From: Gracilariopsis chorda
Lineage: Eukaryota; Rhodophyta; Florideophyceae; Gracilariales; Gracilariaceae
Assembly (NCBI GenBank): GCA_003194525.1
Contig: NBIV01000255.1
Coordinates: 60,849 to 124,848, forward strand
Reading direction: 5' to 3'
Length of the DNA: 64,000 nt
Within the stretch, counting starts at the first letter, position 1. Every line of letters begins with the position of its first letter. A program made the translations under genes and the position numbers. The notes below the pieces were generated by a model that did no database searches, was not told the origin of the DNA, and saw only the letters and a program-made list of their open reading frames with translations. This document shows, piece by piece, positions 22,656-33,330 of the stretch.

Positions 22656-23088
22656 TGTATGAGGGGGGTGTTCTTGATCGAATGGAGGCGATGCGCCAAT
22701 AAACCGCCCTGTATGCCTCTCTACGCGCATGCACAACGCCCATTTGGCGCAACGCCTCCCTTTCATTTAAAAAATTCAGCAGCAGCAGCAAAGCTTGCTG
22801 CTTACTGGCTGGCACTCCCATAATGACAGCAGTGCCAGCCAGTTACAAAAAGCAACGTGTTGCACTTGCTCATCATTGGCTGGCACTGCAGTCAGGTTAG
22901 GCACCTAAACACAAACCCCTACGGCTTTATCTACTATAGGCGCCGCGGACCCCCGTGGTTTTACGAGCGGTATTGCGAACGCAGGCGAGCAAAGTGCTCG
23001 GAGAGCCTCCGAACGCTACGAATTACACAAAGCTACAAAAACAACGCGGTGCGCAGCGCCGCCCACGGCCGAAGACCGTTTCCACTTG
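22656..23088 (+). mobile_element. short non-autonomous Helitron III
   Basis: A 433-bp unit starting TGTATGAGGGGGGTG and ending ACGG-CCGAAGA-CCGT hairpin then TTTCCACTTG. Its first ~160 bp follow Helitron II closely, including the inverted repeat GGAGGCGATGCGCC ... GGCGCAACGCCTCC and the CAGCAGCAGCAGCAAAGC tract. It has no coding capacity. It begins 25 bp after Helitron II in the same orientation. Confidence 0.75.
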
Positions 23089-23099
23089 TGACCGCAATA

Positions 23100-23190
23100 A
23101 TGATTATTCATGAAGAAATCGGCCATTTTCCCTTTGATATTTACATCATGGAAAAACATGAGATTTCACAGTTTATGCATGAATAATCAT
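23100..23190. repeat. 13-bp inverted repeat around a 65-bp loop
   Basis: ATGATTATTCATG at 23100-23112 and CATGAATAATCAT at 23178-23190 are perfect inverted copies, enclosing AT-rich sequence. It could be a very small foldback element or a chance hairpin next to the Helitron end. Confidence 0.6.
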
Positions 23191-23942
23191 GCAAAAAGAA
23201 GAAATGCATAAACTTCATGAAATGGTAGTTGGACACACAGCCCAGTAACGTTGATGGCAGACGTATGAAGCTCAATCTTCTTAAAACCCCCTTTAAAACC
23301 ATACGGGGCCATATAGAGCTGGTCGCATGGCATACCCTGTGACAGGTGTTGTAAGATAGTGAAGGGGAAAAGATTCGGTACAACATGTTTACCAGATGAT
23401 CGACACCTCAGAGGTGCAGTGACAAAGCCGGTAACTAGAATCATGGGGAACGTCATTCGAAGAACTATCTCAGTACTTATTCTATCTGAAGTTTCGTGAT
23501 GTATTCACATGTAATGGTCGTAATGCCTAAGTGGATGTCACTATATTAAGGTTGTTTTGTGCAAGACCATTTTACAATGGCCTGCTAGCCCCATAAGCTA
23601 AGCACGCTTCTATTTCGAAAGGAAAAATGACCCATTGTACAAAAGGTCTGGGAAAAGCAAGCAAGACCTGGGAGAAAGTTTTTGCACTTTGCCAACTTTG
23701 TGGCTATGCTTAGAGCGATGATTGTAACGACATCCCGAGTTGCGTGTCGCATGTAAATCAAAAAAAATTATGTATCACACCAACACCCCCTTCCCCTTTC
23801 AGTTCGATGTCAACTACTGAAGTGCACCTCTCGGAAAGCAGAAGTCACGCTGTCTCAGATCTATGTAGGACACACGCCGAAGCTTCACCCTGTTGCAAGT
23901 TACATAGAAGGGAAACCATCACGATGTGACTGTAGCACGCGC
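23191..23942. other. spacer upstream of G1 element, no gene recognised
   Basis: Only short ORFs without recognisable motifs lie here. It includes the left flank of the G1 insertion, ending in the target copy GCTAC at 23943-23947. Confidence 0.5.
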
Positions 23943-23947
23943 GCTAC
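23943..23947 (+). repeat. target site duplication, left copy (GCTAC)
   Basis: GCTAC directly precedes the TGT of the 5' LTR and is repeated at 30690-30694 directly after the ACA of the 3' LTR. A five-base duplication is usual for Ty3/gypsy insertion. Confidence 0.95.
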
Positions 23948-25010
23948 TGTCGGTCGCTAATGTTGCGGAATGTGCCAGACATTGCTGGAACACACGTGTA
24001 GAATGTTCCAGTAGTGTCTAGCACATTGCACGCTTTGTTGGCCCAGCAAAGACTACAGTATTTTAGTGATGCTGGCGCAAATTGTCACTTTATTATTGGT
24101 TAGTGTGCAGCTCCAGAGGTCTCTAGAAGCCAATGGAGTAACCTAGACGCACACATGAGTAACTAGCAAGTAGAAATGCGTATTTAGCTCGTTTGTAGTT
24201 CCTCTAAACACTATAAAAAGAGGTTCTGAGCTTCGGACTTCGGTCTGAACTCACCTCAACAATCGACCAACATCTAAGCCCCACCCCCTATCAACCTTCA
24301 GCCACTTCAACTATCATCAACAACCAGTGAGGCGTTCGCCACTGGATAAAGGGCTTCTAGTGAGGCGTATGCCGTTAGTTGTCCAATAGTGTGGGGAAGT
24401 ATCGTCGCTAAGACCGGTTGAAGCGCCTTAGGCGTGGACGGGAGACGGGTAGTGTGTACCAAAGGTGTTTCTGTCGTCTGTGAGCCCCACCGGAGCTTTG
24501 CTCGGATAACGGTGTCGGTCGAAAGACCTGGTGATTTCCGGACGGAAGTACTTGACGGGAAGCTATCCGCAGGCGACGTGCCGTGCAACCTTTCCTGCAA
24601 AGGGCCAGCTTGGGTATAGAGTGAAAGCATATCCCGCTGTTAGTCGCTCTCCTCGGGAAGCCCTGTAAGGATTGTATGCGCCTGCTTCTGGTTAGTGCAG
24701 AGGTAGGTAGGCTGCAGAATCCACTTCACATCCGGAGTGTCTGACCGGAAGCCGAGGGTCTGACCCTTAGTGATCCTTGACATAATTCTTGGGTTGCGCG
24801 CCGTTTCAACAAAGAAGTTAAGAAGTTTTATTTGGGGATTGAGCCTCTTGCTCTCCCTAGTGTTGTTTTATTTCATCGAGTGGGTTTAGTTCTTTTGATA
24901 CCACTGTTTTCAACTTGTTTTGGGGCTTTTAGCTACGAAGAGCACCCTTTTAGCTTTTATTATTACAACGTTTTGGCCCCCTGCGTCACCGTCTCGTGAT
25001 GGCGCCCACA
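23948..25010 (+). repeat. 5' LTR of G1 element
   Basis: TGT...ACA ends. The promoter TATAAAAAG is at 24212-24220, which makes a U3 of roughly 300 bp and a long R-U5 of roughly 750 bp. The last 12 bases (24999-25010) are the first four codons of gag, so the start codon is inside the LTR. Confidence 0.95.
24212..24220 (+). promoter_or_regulatory. TATA box of the G1 LTR
   Basis: CTATAAAAAGAGG in the 5' LTR, conserved in the other G1 LTRs near 29891, 54191 and 59876 and as TATAAAAG in the minus-strand copy near 1892. Transcription would be expected to start about 30 bases downstream, close to the CTTCGGTCTG block (inference). Confidence 0.7.
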
Positions 25011-28000
25011 TGGTACTCTCGAGGAGGGAGCTCTTCTGACTCCAACGCTGCATTTACTTCTTATGACGGTTCTTCTATTGACGTCGTAAAGTTCTTCTTT
25101 TACTTTGAGAATGTTGCAATGAGAGGAAAGACTGACGAGGACATGGCACTTGAGTTGCTTGGCTTCCTTGAGAACAAAGCCTTTGAGTTCTACTATGATT
25201 CTTATGCTGTTAATGGTTCACTTTCGGAAGAAGCAAAGGACTACCGCTCCGTTAAGCAAGCTTTCATCGATCGTTTTGGAAAAGCCGAGGAGCCTGAGGA
25301 AGATATACGCCTTGCAATTTCTGCTAAATTGGATTATGCAGACTTGGTTGGTTCCTTGACATATATGGACAACCTCTTCTTAAAGGCAGGATTCAACGCT
25401 AAGGCTAAGTTTGGTCTTTTGAAGAAAGCTGTAATGGAATACGCTGATCTAGCCCAGTTCGTTGTTTTCCGTGGCGCTGATGATTATGATGAGTTGAAGG
25501 TTCAAGTGAAAGCCTTCGATGCTGCCCGGAAAGCAATGGGGAACTACGTTTCATTAAGTACCCCACCTAAGCGTATTGTCCAAAACCACAGGTCTTCTGA
25601 AGAAACTATCTCTCATGCTTTGGAGTCTAAGGTCGACAAACTCTCTGAGCAGTTTGCTCAGCTGTCATTAATGGTTAAGAAGACACAAACGGAGCGTTGA
25701 GACTACGAAAAGGTTTGTTCATACTGCAAGAAGCCCGGACATTATGCCTCACAATGTGACTCTAATCCGCACCGAGATACGCGATGCCCGCGTTGTGGGA
25801 AAATTGGACACTCAGAGATCACTTGTTGGCGAACAATCCGACCCGAAGAGACCCGCAAAGTATGGGATGCCAATGAGGAATCTAAAGAGTCAGCATCTAA
25901 TCTTCAGAAAGGATCCGACCCCGTATCAATTGTCACCGAAAACGCCGGGAATGCTGATGTAGTCGCCACAACCAAGAGAAGTGCTGACCGTGAAGCGTTG
26001 CCCAAACAGCGCCGTTCAGACGGTGGTGCACCCATCCCGCTTTTGCTCAATCCAACAAGATACGAAGAGAGAGTTCGGAGACCCAAGGTTCATGAACAGA
26101 AAGTCAAGAAGCCGAAACAGAGGAAATCGAAGAAACAGAGTCTTCAAGACCATGCAAGCAAATATAACGTTCTCACTGAGCTTGCGAATGCCTCTTCCGG
26201 ACTAACCTTTGGACAACTTATCAGAGGAGACGCAGATGATGCGAAGAAAGAGATTCGTAAGCTCATCGGTCGCAAAAGCAATGTTCGACGCCCTTTTGTT
26301 GGGCCAGTCGGTAAGCACCCTAGACGTCTTAAGGCGGTCCCCGTTATGATATATGGGACTGAGACTGAAGCTTTGCTCGACTCTGGAGCTGTTCCAAACC
26401 TTATTTCAACCAAGCTGTGTGACAGGCTAGCACTGGAACCCAAGCATACGACGAAGAAGATAACTGTTGCCAATGGACAGAGCGCCGTGTGCAGAGGAAT
26501 AGTATACGATATCCCTATATCCTTCAGGGGCGTCTCCGTTCCATTAGACTTTCTAGTTATTGATGGTCCGCCATTCGACATCATTGTGGGTTGTCCAACA
26601 CTAGAATCGTTACAAGCCTGCCTTGACCTCGGAAATCAGCACGTGAAGATGAATATTGATGGAAAAAGAGTAACACTTGGCTTTGACTATGCTCGCGTCG
26701 AGATTTCAGACGAAGAGGGTTTCCAGACGGATAGCGACGACTTCACTTCAGATCCTGACGCCGCTATTGACTCTGATACTGCTTCTGAAGATGACGAACA
26801 ACTCGTGGTTGCTCTAACAGAAAAGAACCATGGCGAGACTCCCGAAATGATCCCGCAATTGGACATCACTACCGATGAGCAGCACGAGAAGTTACTCTTT
26901 TCAAAACTCTCGCACATTTCAGAGAATGAAAGAGACGACTTGGTTTCTTGTCTGAAAGACTCGAATGTAATCGCTTGGTCATTGAAAGACTTACGCACAG
27001 CCGATGTGCCTGTTTCTCACTCTTTCGAGTTGACAGTTGACAAACCAATCTACTTCAGAGCCAGGAGGATGTCGCCGAAGCACAACGAGTTCGTACGCAA
27101 GGAGATTGATCTTCTTCTCGAAGCTGGTATCATTACCCCTTCAGCCTCTGCTTGGTCGTTTCCAATTGTCATTGCCTCGAAGAAAGATGGAAGCGCAAGG
27201 TTTTGTGTCGATTACAGAGAGCTGAACAGAGTCATGAAAGCTGACCGCTGGCCTTTGCCACGCATGGAAGACATCTTTGACGAACTTGGAGGTTGCTGTG
27301 TCTTCACTACGCTCGACCTGTTCTCTGGATACTGGCAAGTCAAGATGTCTGAGGATTGCAAAGAGATGACGACCTTTGTGTGCAGATACGGAACTTTCAT
27401 GTTCGAAGTCATGCCATTTGGTCTCATGAATGCGCCTTCCACCTTTCAACGGATGATGGATCATGTGCTAAGAGGACTTCCATTCGTTCGGGTTTACATT
27501 GATGACGTTGTCATATTCTCAAGAAGCCTCAGAGAGCACGTGATTCACTTGAAGGCTGTGATTGGTCGGATTGCGAAGCATGGATTGAAGCTCAAACTGT
27601 CCAAATGTTTCTTTGCACTATCGGAGGTGTCTCTTCTAGGCCATTTCATCAACGGAGATGGAGTGCACGTGGACCAGGAGAAGATTGCTAAGATCCAGGA
27701 TGCCCCAATTCCTGCCACCACTACGGAACTACGATCTTTTCTGGGACTAGCCGGATACTATCGAAGGTTCATCAGAAACTTTGCTGAGACCTCCGCCGTG
27801 CTTCACAGTGCTACCTCGGGGAATAAGAAGCTGCGTTGGACCATAGAGATGCTAGAAGCTTTCCACGGTCTGAAGAAAAAGATGACTGAGCCTCCGGTAC
27901 TTTCATTTCCAAACTTCGAGCAGCCTTTCATTGTGGAAACGGACGCCTCTAGTGTTTCACTCGGCGCAGTTCTCTCTCAGAAAAAGGAAGATGGGAAGAT

Positions 28001-29582
28001 ACATCCTCTGCAGTTTGCCAGTCGTACTATGACCGCTGCGGAAAAGAACTACTCGGCATGTGAAAGAGAAGCATTGGCAGTTATCTTTGCTTTCAAGAAG
28101 TTCAGATTGTATCTACTCTCGTCTGTTCCATTCAAGGTAATCACGGACCATATGGCTTTACGATATGCATTTCAGAAGCGCGATATACATGGACGCTTAG
28201 CTCGCTGGCTAGACTTTCTGGCCGAGTATGACTTTGAAATAGTGTATCGCGCAGGCAAGGAGAATGGCGCAGCAGATTATCTGTCAAGGAGAGTTCACGG
28301 AGACGAGGTCGAGCCGTTAGAAGATGAAGGCGACCTTGCTTGTATGGCTGTTGAGCCTGACGAATTCTCCGGTCTTGAACCATACTACGCAAACATTGCG
28401 CGCTTCTTGTGTGGTCTGCCTACAGATGAGACTGATGCACGTCTCCGCCAAGCAATCCGACGAAATGCGAAGAAATTCCTGGTCTGGGAAGGAAAATTGT
28501 TCAGAAGGATGCCAAACGCACTGAAAGTTGTTCCTGTTATTGGTCGGCGACAGATCATTATCAAGTCATTTCATGATGAGATTGGACACTGGGATTTGAA
28601 GACTACAAGGAAGTTCATCACTGAGAGATACTGGTGGCCCACTATGCATGAAGATATCGGCAACTACGTCAAGAGTTGTGACGAATGCCAGAGACTCGCA
28701 CCACTACCAAGGTATTACAGCAACCTTCGGACTCCCATATCCTCTCTCTTTGACGTCTTCTCGATTGATTTTGCAGGTCCTCTTCCGACTACCGAATCCG
28801 GAAACCGTTTCATTCTGGTTTGTGTTGAGCATTTGACTGGTTGACCACTTGCCGTAGCGACAAAATGGTCTACGTCACAGGAGGTCATAGACTTCGTGAG
28901 AAAAGAGATCATTGCCGTGTTTGGTTTCCCTCGTATCGTGGTGTCGGACAATGCTACATGCTTCACTTCTAAGTCGCTCGTCTCATTCATGGAGGACCAT
29001 GGTATCAAATGGAAAACGGTCTTGGCGTACGCCCCCATGTCCAATGGCCGAGCTGAAAGGATGGTTGGTACTCTGAAAAGAGCAATAGGAAAGAAAGCTC
29101 TGGATAATCGTTCAAGTTGGGACGAACACCTGCCTTCGGTTCTGTACGGATACCGGCGCAGACATCTTGCCAGTGGGATCTCTCCGTTCGAGTTGCTTTA
29201 CGGCGTGAAACCACGTATGACCTCCGATGAAGGTGGTGTCGTGGCACGAGTTGGGGACTCCTCCGACCGGTTCCGCTCAGTGGAGCTGCTCGCATCAAGG
29301 AATCATAGAGCTAAACGTTCTGCTCTGAGGCCTTTGAAGGAAGTCGATGCAGTCTCCATTACGAAGTTTGAAGTCGGTGATCTGGTCCTTGTGGCTCGTG
29401 GAAAGGCCCTGAACACTACCGTGAAATGGCCTGCTTTTTCCTCTAAGTACTTTGGCCCATGTCGTGTGGTGAGGGCTCACCATCCAAGGTACACGTTGGT
29501 TTCTCCACACAACCGGTACACTCGCCATGGAATACACGCCCGTCGTTTGAAGAAGTATATTGCGCGCCCGATGGAAGGTTAG
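24999..29582 (+). pseudogene. gag-pol polyprotein of G1 (two nonsense codons)
   Basis: A single 1527-residue frame from ATG 24999 to TAG 29580-29582, interrupted by TGA 25698-25700 (CGA in the 54979 copy) and TGA 28842-28844 (TGG there). Domains: Gag; two CX2CX4HX4C knuckles at 25716 and 25785; aspartic protease LLDSGAVPN (catalytic Asp codon 26379); reverse transcriptase with FTTLDLFSGYWQ, FGLMNAPSTFQ and YIDD at 27495; RNase H from ETDASS to TDHMALRY; integrase with an HHCC zinc-binding region (CDEC), catalytic D-D-E in FSIDFAGPL, VSDNATCF and NGRAERM; and a GPY/F-like C-terminal end (KYFGPCRVV). Gag and Pol are in one frame with no frameshift or stop between them in the undamaged copy, so Gag excess would need another mechanism. 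No chromodomain is seen. Confidence 0.93.
25011..25028 (+). other. candidate primer-binding site inside the gag frame
   Basis: TGGTACTCTCGAGGAGGG follows the LTR end directly. The TGG start is what pairing to a tRNA CCA end requires. The same 18 bases are unchanged after the diverged minus-strand LTR (1101-1084), although the surrounding gag has drifted. The tRNA is not identified. In the tandem copies at 54991 and 60674 the third base is T instead of G. Confidence 0.55.
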
Positions 29583-29626
29583 GTTTTCAGGTTGCCGCGG
29601 CGTGGCAACCCTTGAGGTTGGGGTTG
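29583..29626 (+). other. polypurine tract region before 3' LTR
   Basis: The short untranslated stretch ends GAGGTTGGGGTTG directly before the TGT of the 3' LTR and is the candidate plus-strand primer. It is only moderately purine-rich. Confidence 0.55.
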
Positions 29627-30689
29627 TGTCGGTCGCTAATGTTGCGGAATGTGCCAGACATTGCTGGAACACACGTGTAGAATGTTCCAGTAGTGTCTAG
29701 CACATTGCACGCTTTGTTGGCCCAGCAAAGACTACAGTACTTTAGTGATGCTGGCGCAAATTGTCACTTTATTATTGGTTAGTGTGCAGCTCCAGAGGTC
29801 TCTAGAAGCCAATGGAGTAACCTAGACGCACACATGAGTAACTAGCAAGTAGAAATGCGTATTTAGCTCGTTTGTAGTGCCTCTAAACACTATAAAAAGA
29901 GGTTCTGAGCTTCGGACTTCGGTCTGAACTCACCTCAACAATCGACCAACATCTAAGCCCCACCCCCTATCAACCTTCAGCCACTTCAATTATCATCAAC
30001 AACCAGTGAGGCGTTCGCCACTGGATAAAGGGCTTCTAGTGAGGCGTATGCCGTTAGTTGTCCAATAGGGTGGGGAAGTATCGTCGCTAAGACCGGTTGA
30101 AGCGCCTTAGGCGTGGACGGGAGACGGGTAGTGTTTACCAAAGGTGTTTCTGTCGTCTGTGAGCCCCACCGGAGCTTTGCTCGGATAACGGTGTCGGTCG
30201 AAAGATCTGGTGATTTCCGGACGGAAGTACTTGACGGGAAGCTATCCGCAGGCGACGTGCCGTGCAACCTTTCCCGCAAAGGGCCAGCTTGGGTATAAAG
30301 TAAAAGCATATCCCGCTGTTAGTAGCTCTCCTCGGGAAGCCCTGTAAGGATTGTATGCGCCTGCTTCTGGTTAGTGCAGAGGTAGGTAGGCTGCAGAATC
30401 CACTTCACATCCGGAGTGTCTGACCGGAAGCCGAGGGTCTGACCCTTAGTGATCCTTGACATAATTCTTGGGTTGCGCGCCGTTTCAACAAAGAAGTTAA
30501 GAAGTTTTATTTGGGTATTGAGCCTCTTGCTCTCCCTAGTGTTGTTTTATTTCATCGAGTGGGTTTAGTTCTTTTGATCCCACTGTTTTCAACTTGTTTT
30601 GGGGCTTTTAGCTACGAAGAGCACCCTTTTAGCTTTTATTATTACAACGTTTTGGCCCCCTGCGTCACCGTCTCGTGATGGCGCCCACA
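29627..30689 (+). repeat. 3' LTR of G1 element
   Basis: 1063 bp, TGTCGG...CCCACA, same length as the 5' LTR. Because the gag ATG lies in the LTR, this copy also opens a short frame that reads 57 codons into flanking DNA (to 30860). Confidence 0.95.
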
Positions 30690-30694
30690 GCTAC
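30690..30694 (+). repeat. target site duplication, right copy (GCTAC)
   Basis: The second copy of the five-base target, immediately after the 3' LTR. Confidence 0.95.
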
Positions 30695-32058
30695 CAACAG
30701 CGCTGAACACTATGTGCTTCGTTGTACTAAGCGGACAGATTCTAGGAGACGCCAGCTTCTTGCTGCAGCAGAGAGAAAAGGTAAGACTTTGGCGGAGATA
30801 GTCCGCCAGTGGCCACAGAAGTTGTTAGCCTTTCTTAGGAGAGAGAGGTTTTTCTCATAAAAAGAAAAAACCTCTATCAATATGCCGTAATCAGACATAT
30901 TGAACCCAAAATAAAGAAGAAGAAGAAGAAGTGCACCTCAGCAAGCAGTTAAAACACCTTTGCGCATCTCTATCCACTTCCGATATTTCGAAACGATGGT
31001 GAAATGGGAAACAACTGCAAAGGTTCCAGAGTCGGGGTCCTTGAAAAGGGCAGTAAATGACTCGTGGTACCATACACGACGATAATCCGCTACGCAAATA
31101 CGTTTAAAGGTCTGTGTATCATTATAAATTTGAGCAAATGATTAGCTTCTGCAGGGCGGAACCAGGTTGCTAAGAGGGTTCTAACAAAAATAAGGGCACA
31201 GAACGAGCTGCCAGGGTATTATCAACGGAGAAAGATATATATATGCAAGAGACATGGATCGTGCTCTCTTGAAGTCGGAAAATGGATCGCCCAAAAGGGA
31301 ATAGAATGAGGTCTTGAATTCCAACATCCTCAGACAAATGGGCTGTTCGTAATCTTACAGATAAAGGGCTGCTACGTTCCACGAGCCATCCTCCAAGACT
31401 TACTGAGCGTCCTACATTCTTTAAAACTACTGTAATTCATCCGTTCGGATGGCTTCCAAAAGGCAAGAGATTAAGCAGTCAGCTAACGGTACGATATGCG
31501 ACAAATTAGAGCACGTGATCGAAATTCGTTCTTGGGAATTATCCTCGCACGAACGCACAGCCACAGGGTTCTTGCAACACTGAAACTGGAGAGGCGGTAC
31601 GATGGAAGGTCTGGCTGGTTCTGAGGAAGGAACGGCAGACTTCATGTCCTTTTATAGAGTCTAGTGGCTACGATCAATACATCTAGAAGATCCTAACACT
31701 ACAGTACTGTACGGGAAACTCCCGTCGGAGACAGAGTTTGTAGTCTGTCTTCGACTGGGCTCCGTGGCTCTCAGGTACGTCTCTGTTACAGTTCTCGAAA
31801 AGACTTGATATTGATGCAGTGCTGCCTGAACTGCCACTGGAAATCAAAATACTTGTATCGCTTGTGAGAGAGCGTAGAGCCATTGGGCAAATATGAGAAG
31901 AACTACAGAACAACTTTACATGAGGAAGCAGTATTAAAACGAAAAAATGACGCAATATGTTCAATGCTATAAAATATGTACAAGACGAACAACAGTACTC
32001 AGCTCTCCAATTCAGAAGACACAAATCAACTTGAAACACACAAGCATCCTGAATCGTA
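30695..32058. other. spacer between G1 element and LPMO-like gene
   Basis: It contains the right flank of the insertion and the 3' side of the LPMO-like gene. Small ORFs occur on both strands but none has recognisable motifs; no repeat was found apart from a short GAAGAAGAAGAAG run near 30914. Confidence 0.45.
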
Positions 32059-33330
32059 TCAGGATTTCACAAATGTGACATGAACGCGTATCCATTCTCC
32101 ACTTGATTTGGCGGCGATATTGATCACGCGCCCAATAGGAACGTCATACCACCATATTGTGCGAGTGTTGCCGGTCAAATAAAACGGAGAGGATGAGTCC
32201 ACATTTCTAAGGGTCCCATCTATATAAAACTCCACGGCGTTTGTACTGGCTCCATGTACGAGCACGGCCTCGACCGCGACGCGTTTATACATGGATATGT
32301 TGACAGTCGAACCAGAAACAAGTTCCCTCGAGGGCGAGCCATCAGCCCATAAAATTAACTTTGCAAGCGTTTTCCTCGGCAGAGGAGTTGGTGAAGGTGT
32401 TGCATCTTCAGTCCGTCTCCGGCTACGTGCTCGCTGGACGGGTTGGATTCTGATATCGGAACACTGAATATACTCTTCTGGAAAGCGATAACCACCGCAA
32501 GGTGGTTTGTTTCTGGCTACGCCACCTTTTGCACTTCCTTGACCCCAACAAGTACCCCAGTGCGGTCGGTTAGGGCTATCAAAGTAATCCATAACACCTG
32601 GTGGGTTGCATGTGTTCGCGGTTACCCAATACCATTGTAAGACGCAGTGTTTGCAGGTGAGATGGGCTGGGAGACGAAAGGTGGCGTAATGAGGACGGTA
32701 ATCATCCCAGCGCGATTTTGAATGACACGGAAGGTACCAACGACCCGGATGACGACGGTCAATAGGGCCGCAATGAGGGCTACGGCCACTCTCGCACTCT
32801 GGATGGTAAGCGCGTTTGAGCTGGTGACAAGCTCCTTTCTTAAAGCAATCGGGGCTTATTTCTCCACTACATTTGGAAACGTCACAGAGATTAAGCACTA
32901 CAAAGCCATTGTGGTGTGTGACTATGGACATACCGATTCCGAGCACTGAACCCTGGGAGTATGTTGCGACGATTCGGCCTCCATGGTAGTACTGTCCGCC
33001 ACGAAGATGGTGTTGGGGACCGTTGACAGCATCGCCGCACACTCCGGAACGCCAGCGAAAGTAGGGGTCGTATGGGTTGTATGGTGTCCAGCCGCGGGGA
33101 CCAGCTGCATAAATCTGGCTGCGCAAGGCGGAACCAGGATGTGAAGCCTTGTTCCCGGCGGGAAAGTGTAACCAGTAGTCCTTTGGTGCTCGCTCGTCGA
33201 CGGAGTAAGGCATGAAAGGAAGACGAGCCAGTGCACCTCGTTGATTTGGGTGGTTGAGACAACCATGTGCTGAGAGGAGGGGGAAGAGGGCTGTCAAAAG
33301 AAGCAGCGGGAGCGCCAGGAAGGGGGACAT
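32059..33330 (-). CDS. secreted LPMO-like protein with C-terminal Ig-like domain
   Basis: 423 residues in one uninterrupted exon from ATG 33330. Residues 1-21 form a signal peptide (LALPLLLLTALFPLLSA); cleavage there exposes His22, and HGCLNHPNQRG is the copper-binding N-terminus expected of a lytic polysaccharide monooxygenase (AA15-like, family uncertain). A second His for the brace is plausible in SIVTHHNGF, and YWVTANTC matches the later core segment. Many Cys (CGDAVNG, LCDVSKCSGEISPDC, HCVLQWYW) suggest disulphides. After a Ser/Arg/Pro linker around residue 300, the last ~110 residues look like an Ig-like domain (VEFYIDGTLRN). The enzyme would cleave crystalline polysaccharide oxidatively outside the cell or in the wall; the substrate cannot be told. 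It is the only intact host-type gene here. Confidence 0.8.
   Translation of the reverse strand: MSPFLALPLLLLTALFPLLSAHGCLNHPNQRGALARLPFMPYSVDERAPKDYWLHFPAGNKASHPGSALRSQIYAAGPRGWTPYNPYDPYFRWRSGVCGDAVNGPQHHLRGGQYYHGGRIVATYSQGSVLGIGMSIVTHHNGFVVLNLCDVSKCSGEISPDCFKKGACHQLKRAYHPECESGRSPHCGPIDRRHPGRWYLPCHSKSRWDDYRPHYATFRLPAHLTCKHCVLQWYWVTANTCNPPGVMDYFDSPNRPHWGTCWGQGSAKGGVARNKPPCGGYRFPEEYIQCSDIRIQPVQRARSRRRTEDATPSPTPLPRKTLAKLILWADGSPSRELVSGSTVNISMYKRVAVEAVLVHGASTNAVEFYIDGTLRNVDSSSPFYLTGNTRTIWWYDVPIGRVINIAAKSSGEWIRVHVTFVKS

Larger units (their letters stand above)
23948..30689 (+). mobile_element. G1 Ty3/gypsy element, nearly intact
   Basis: A 6742-bp element: LTR, single gag-pol frame, polypurine tract, LTR, flanked by a perfect GCTAC duplication. 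The LTRs are both 1063 bp, run TGTCGG...CCCACA, and differ at only about a dozen bases by eye. The domain order protease-RT-RNase H-integrase places it in Ty3/gypsy. Two TGA codons are the only interruptions seen in the coding frame. Confidence 0.95.

Noticed and set aside
24434..24619. ORFs on both strands inside the LTRs, repeated at 30113, 54414 and 60096
   Set aside because: They recur only because the LTR recurs; they lie in R-U5 and have no motif.
28141..28392. Antisense ORFs across gag-pol
   Set aside because: Shadows of the coding strand; they disappear or change where pol has silent differences.
30675..30860. 61-residue ORF starting MAPT
   Set aside because: It begins at the gag ATG in the 3' LTR and reads into flanking DNA; a by-product of the LTR layout.
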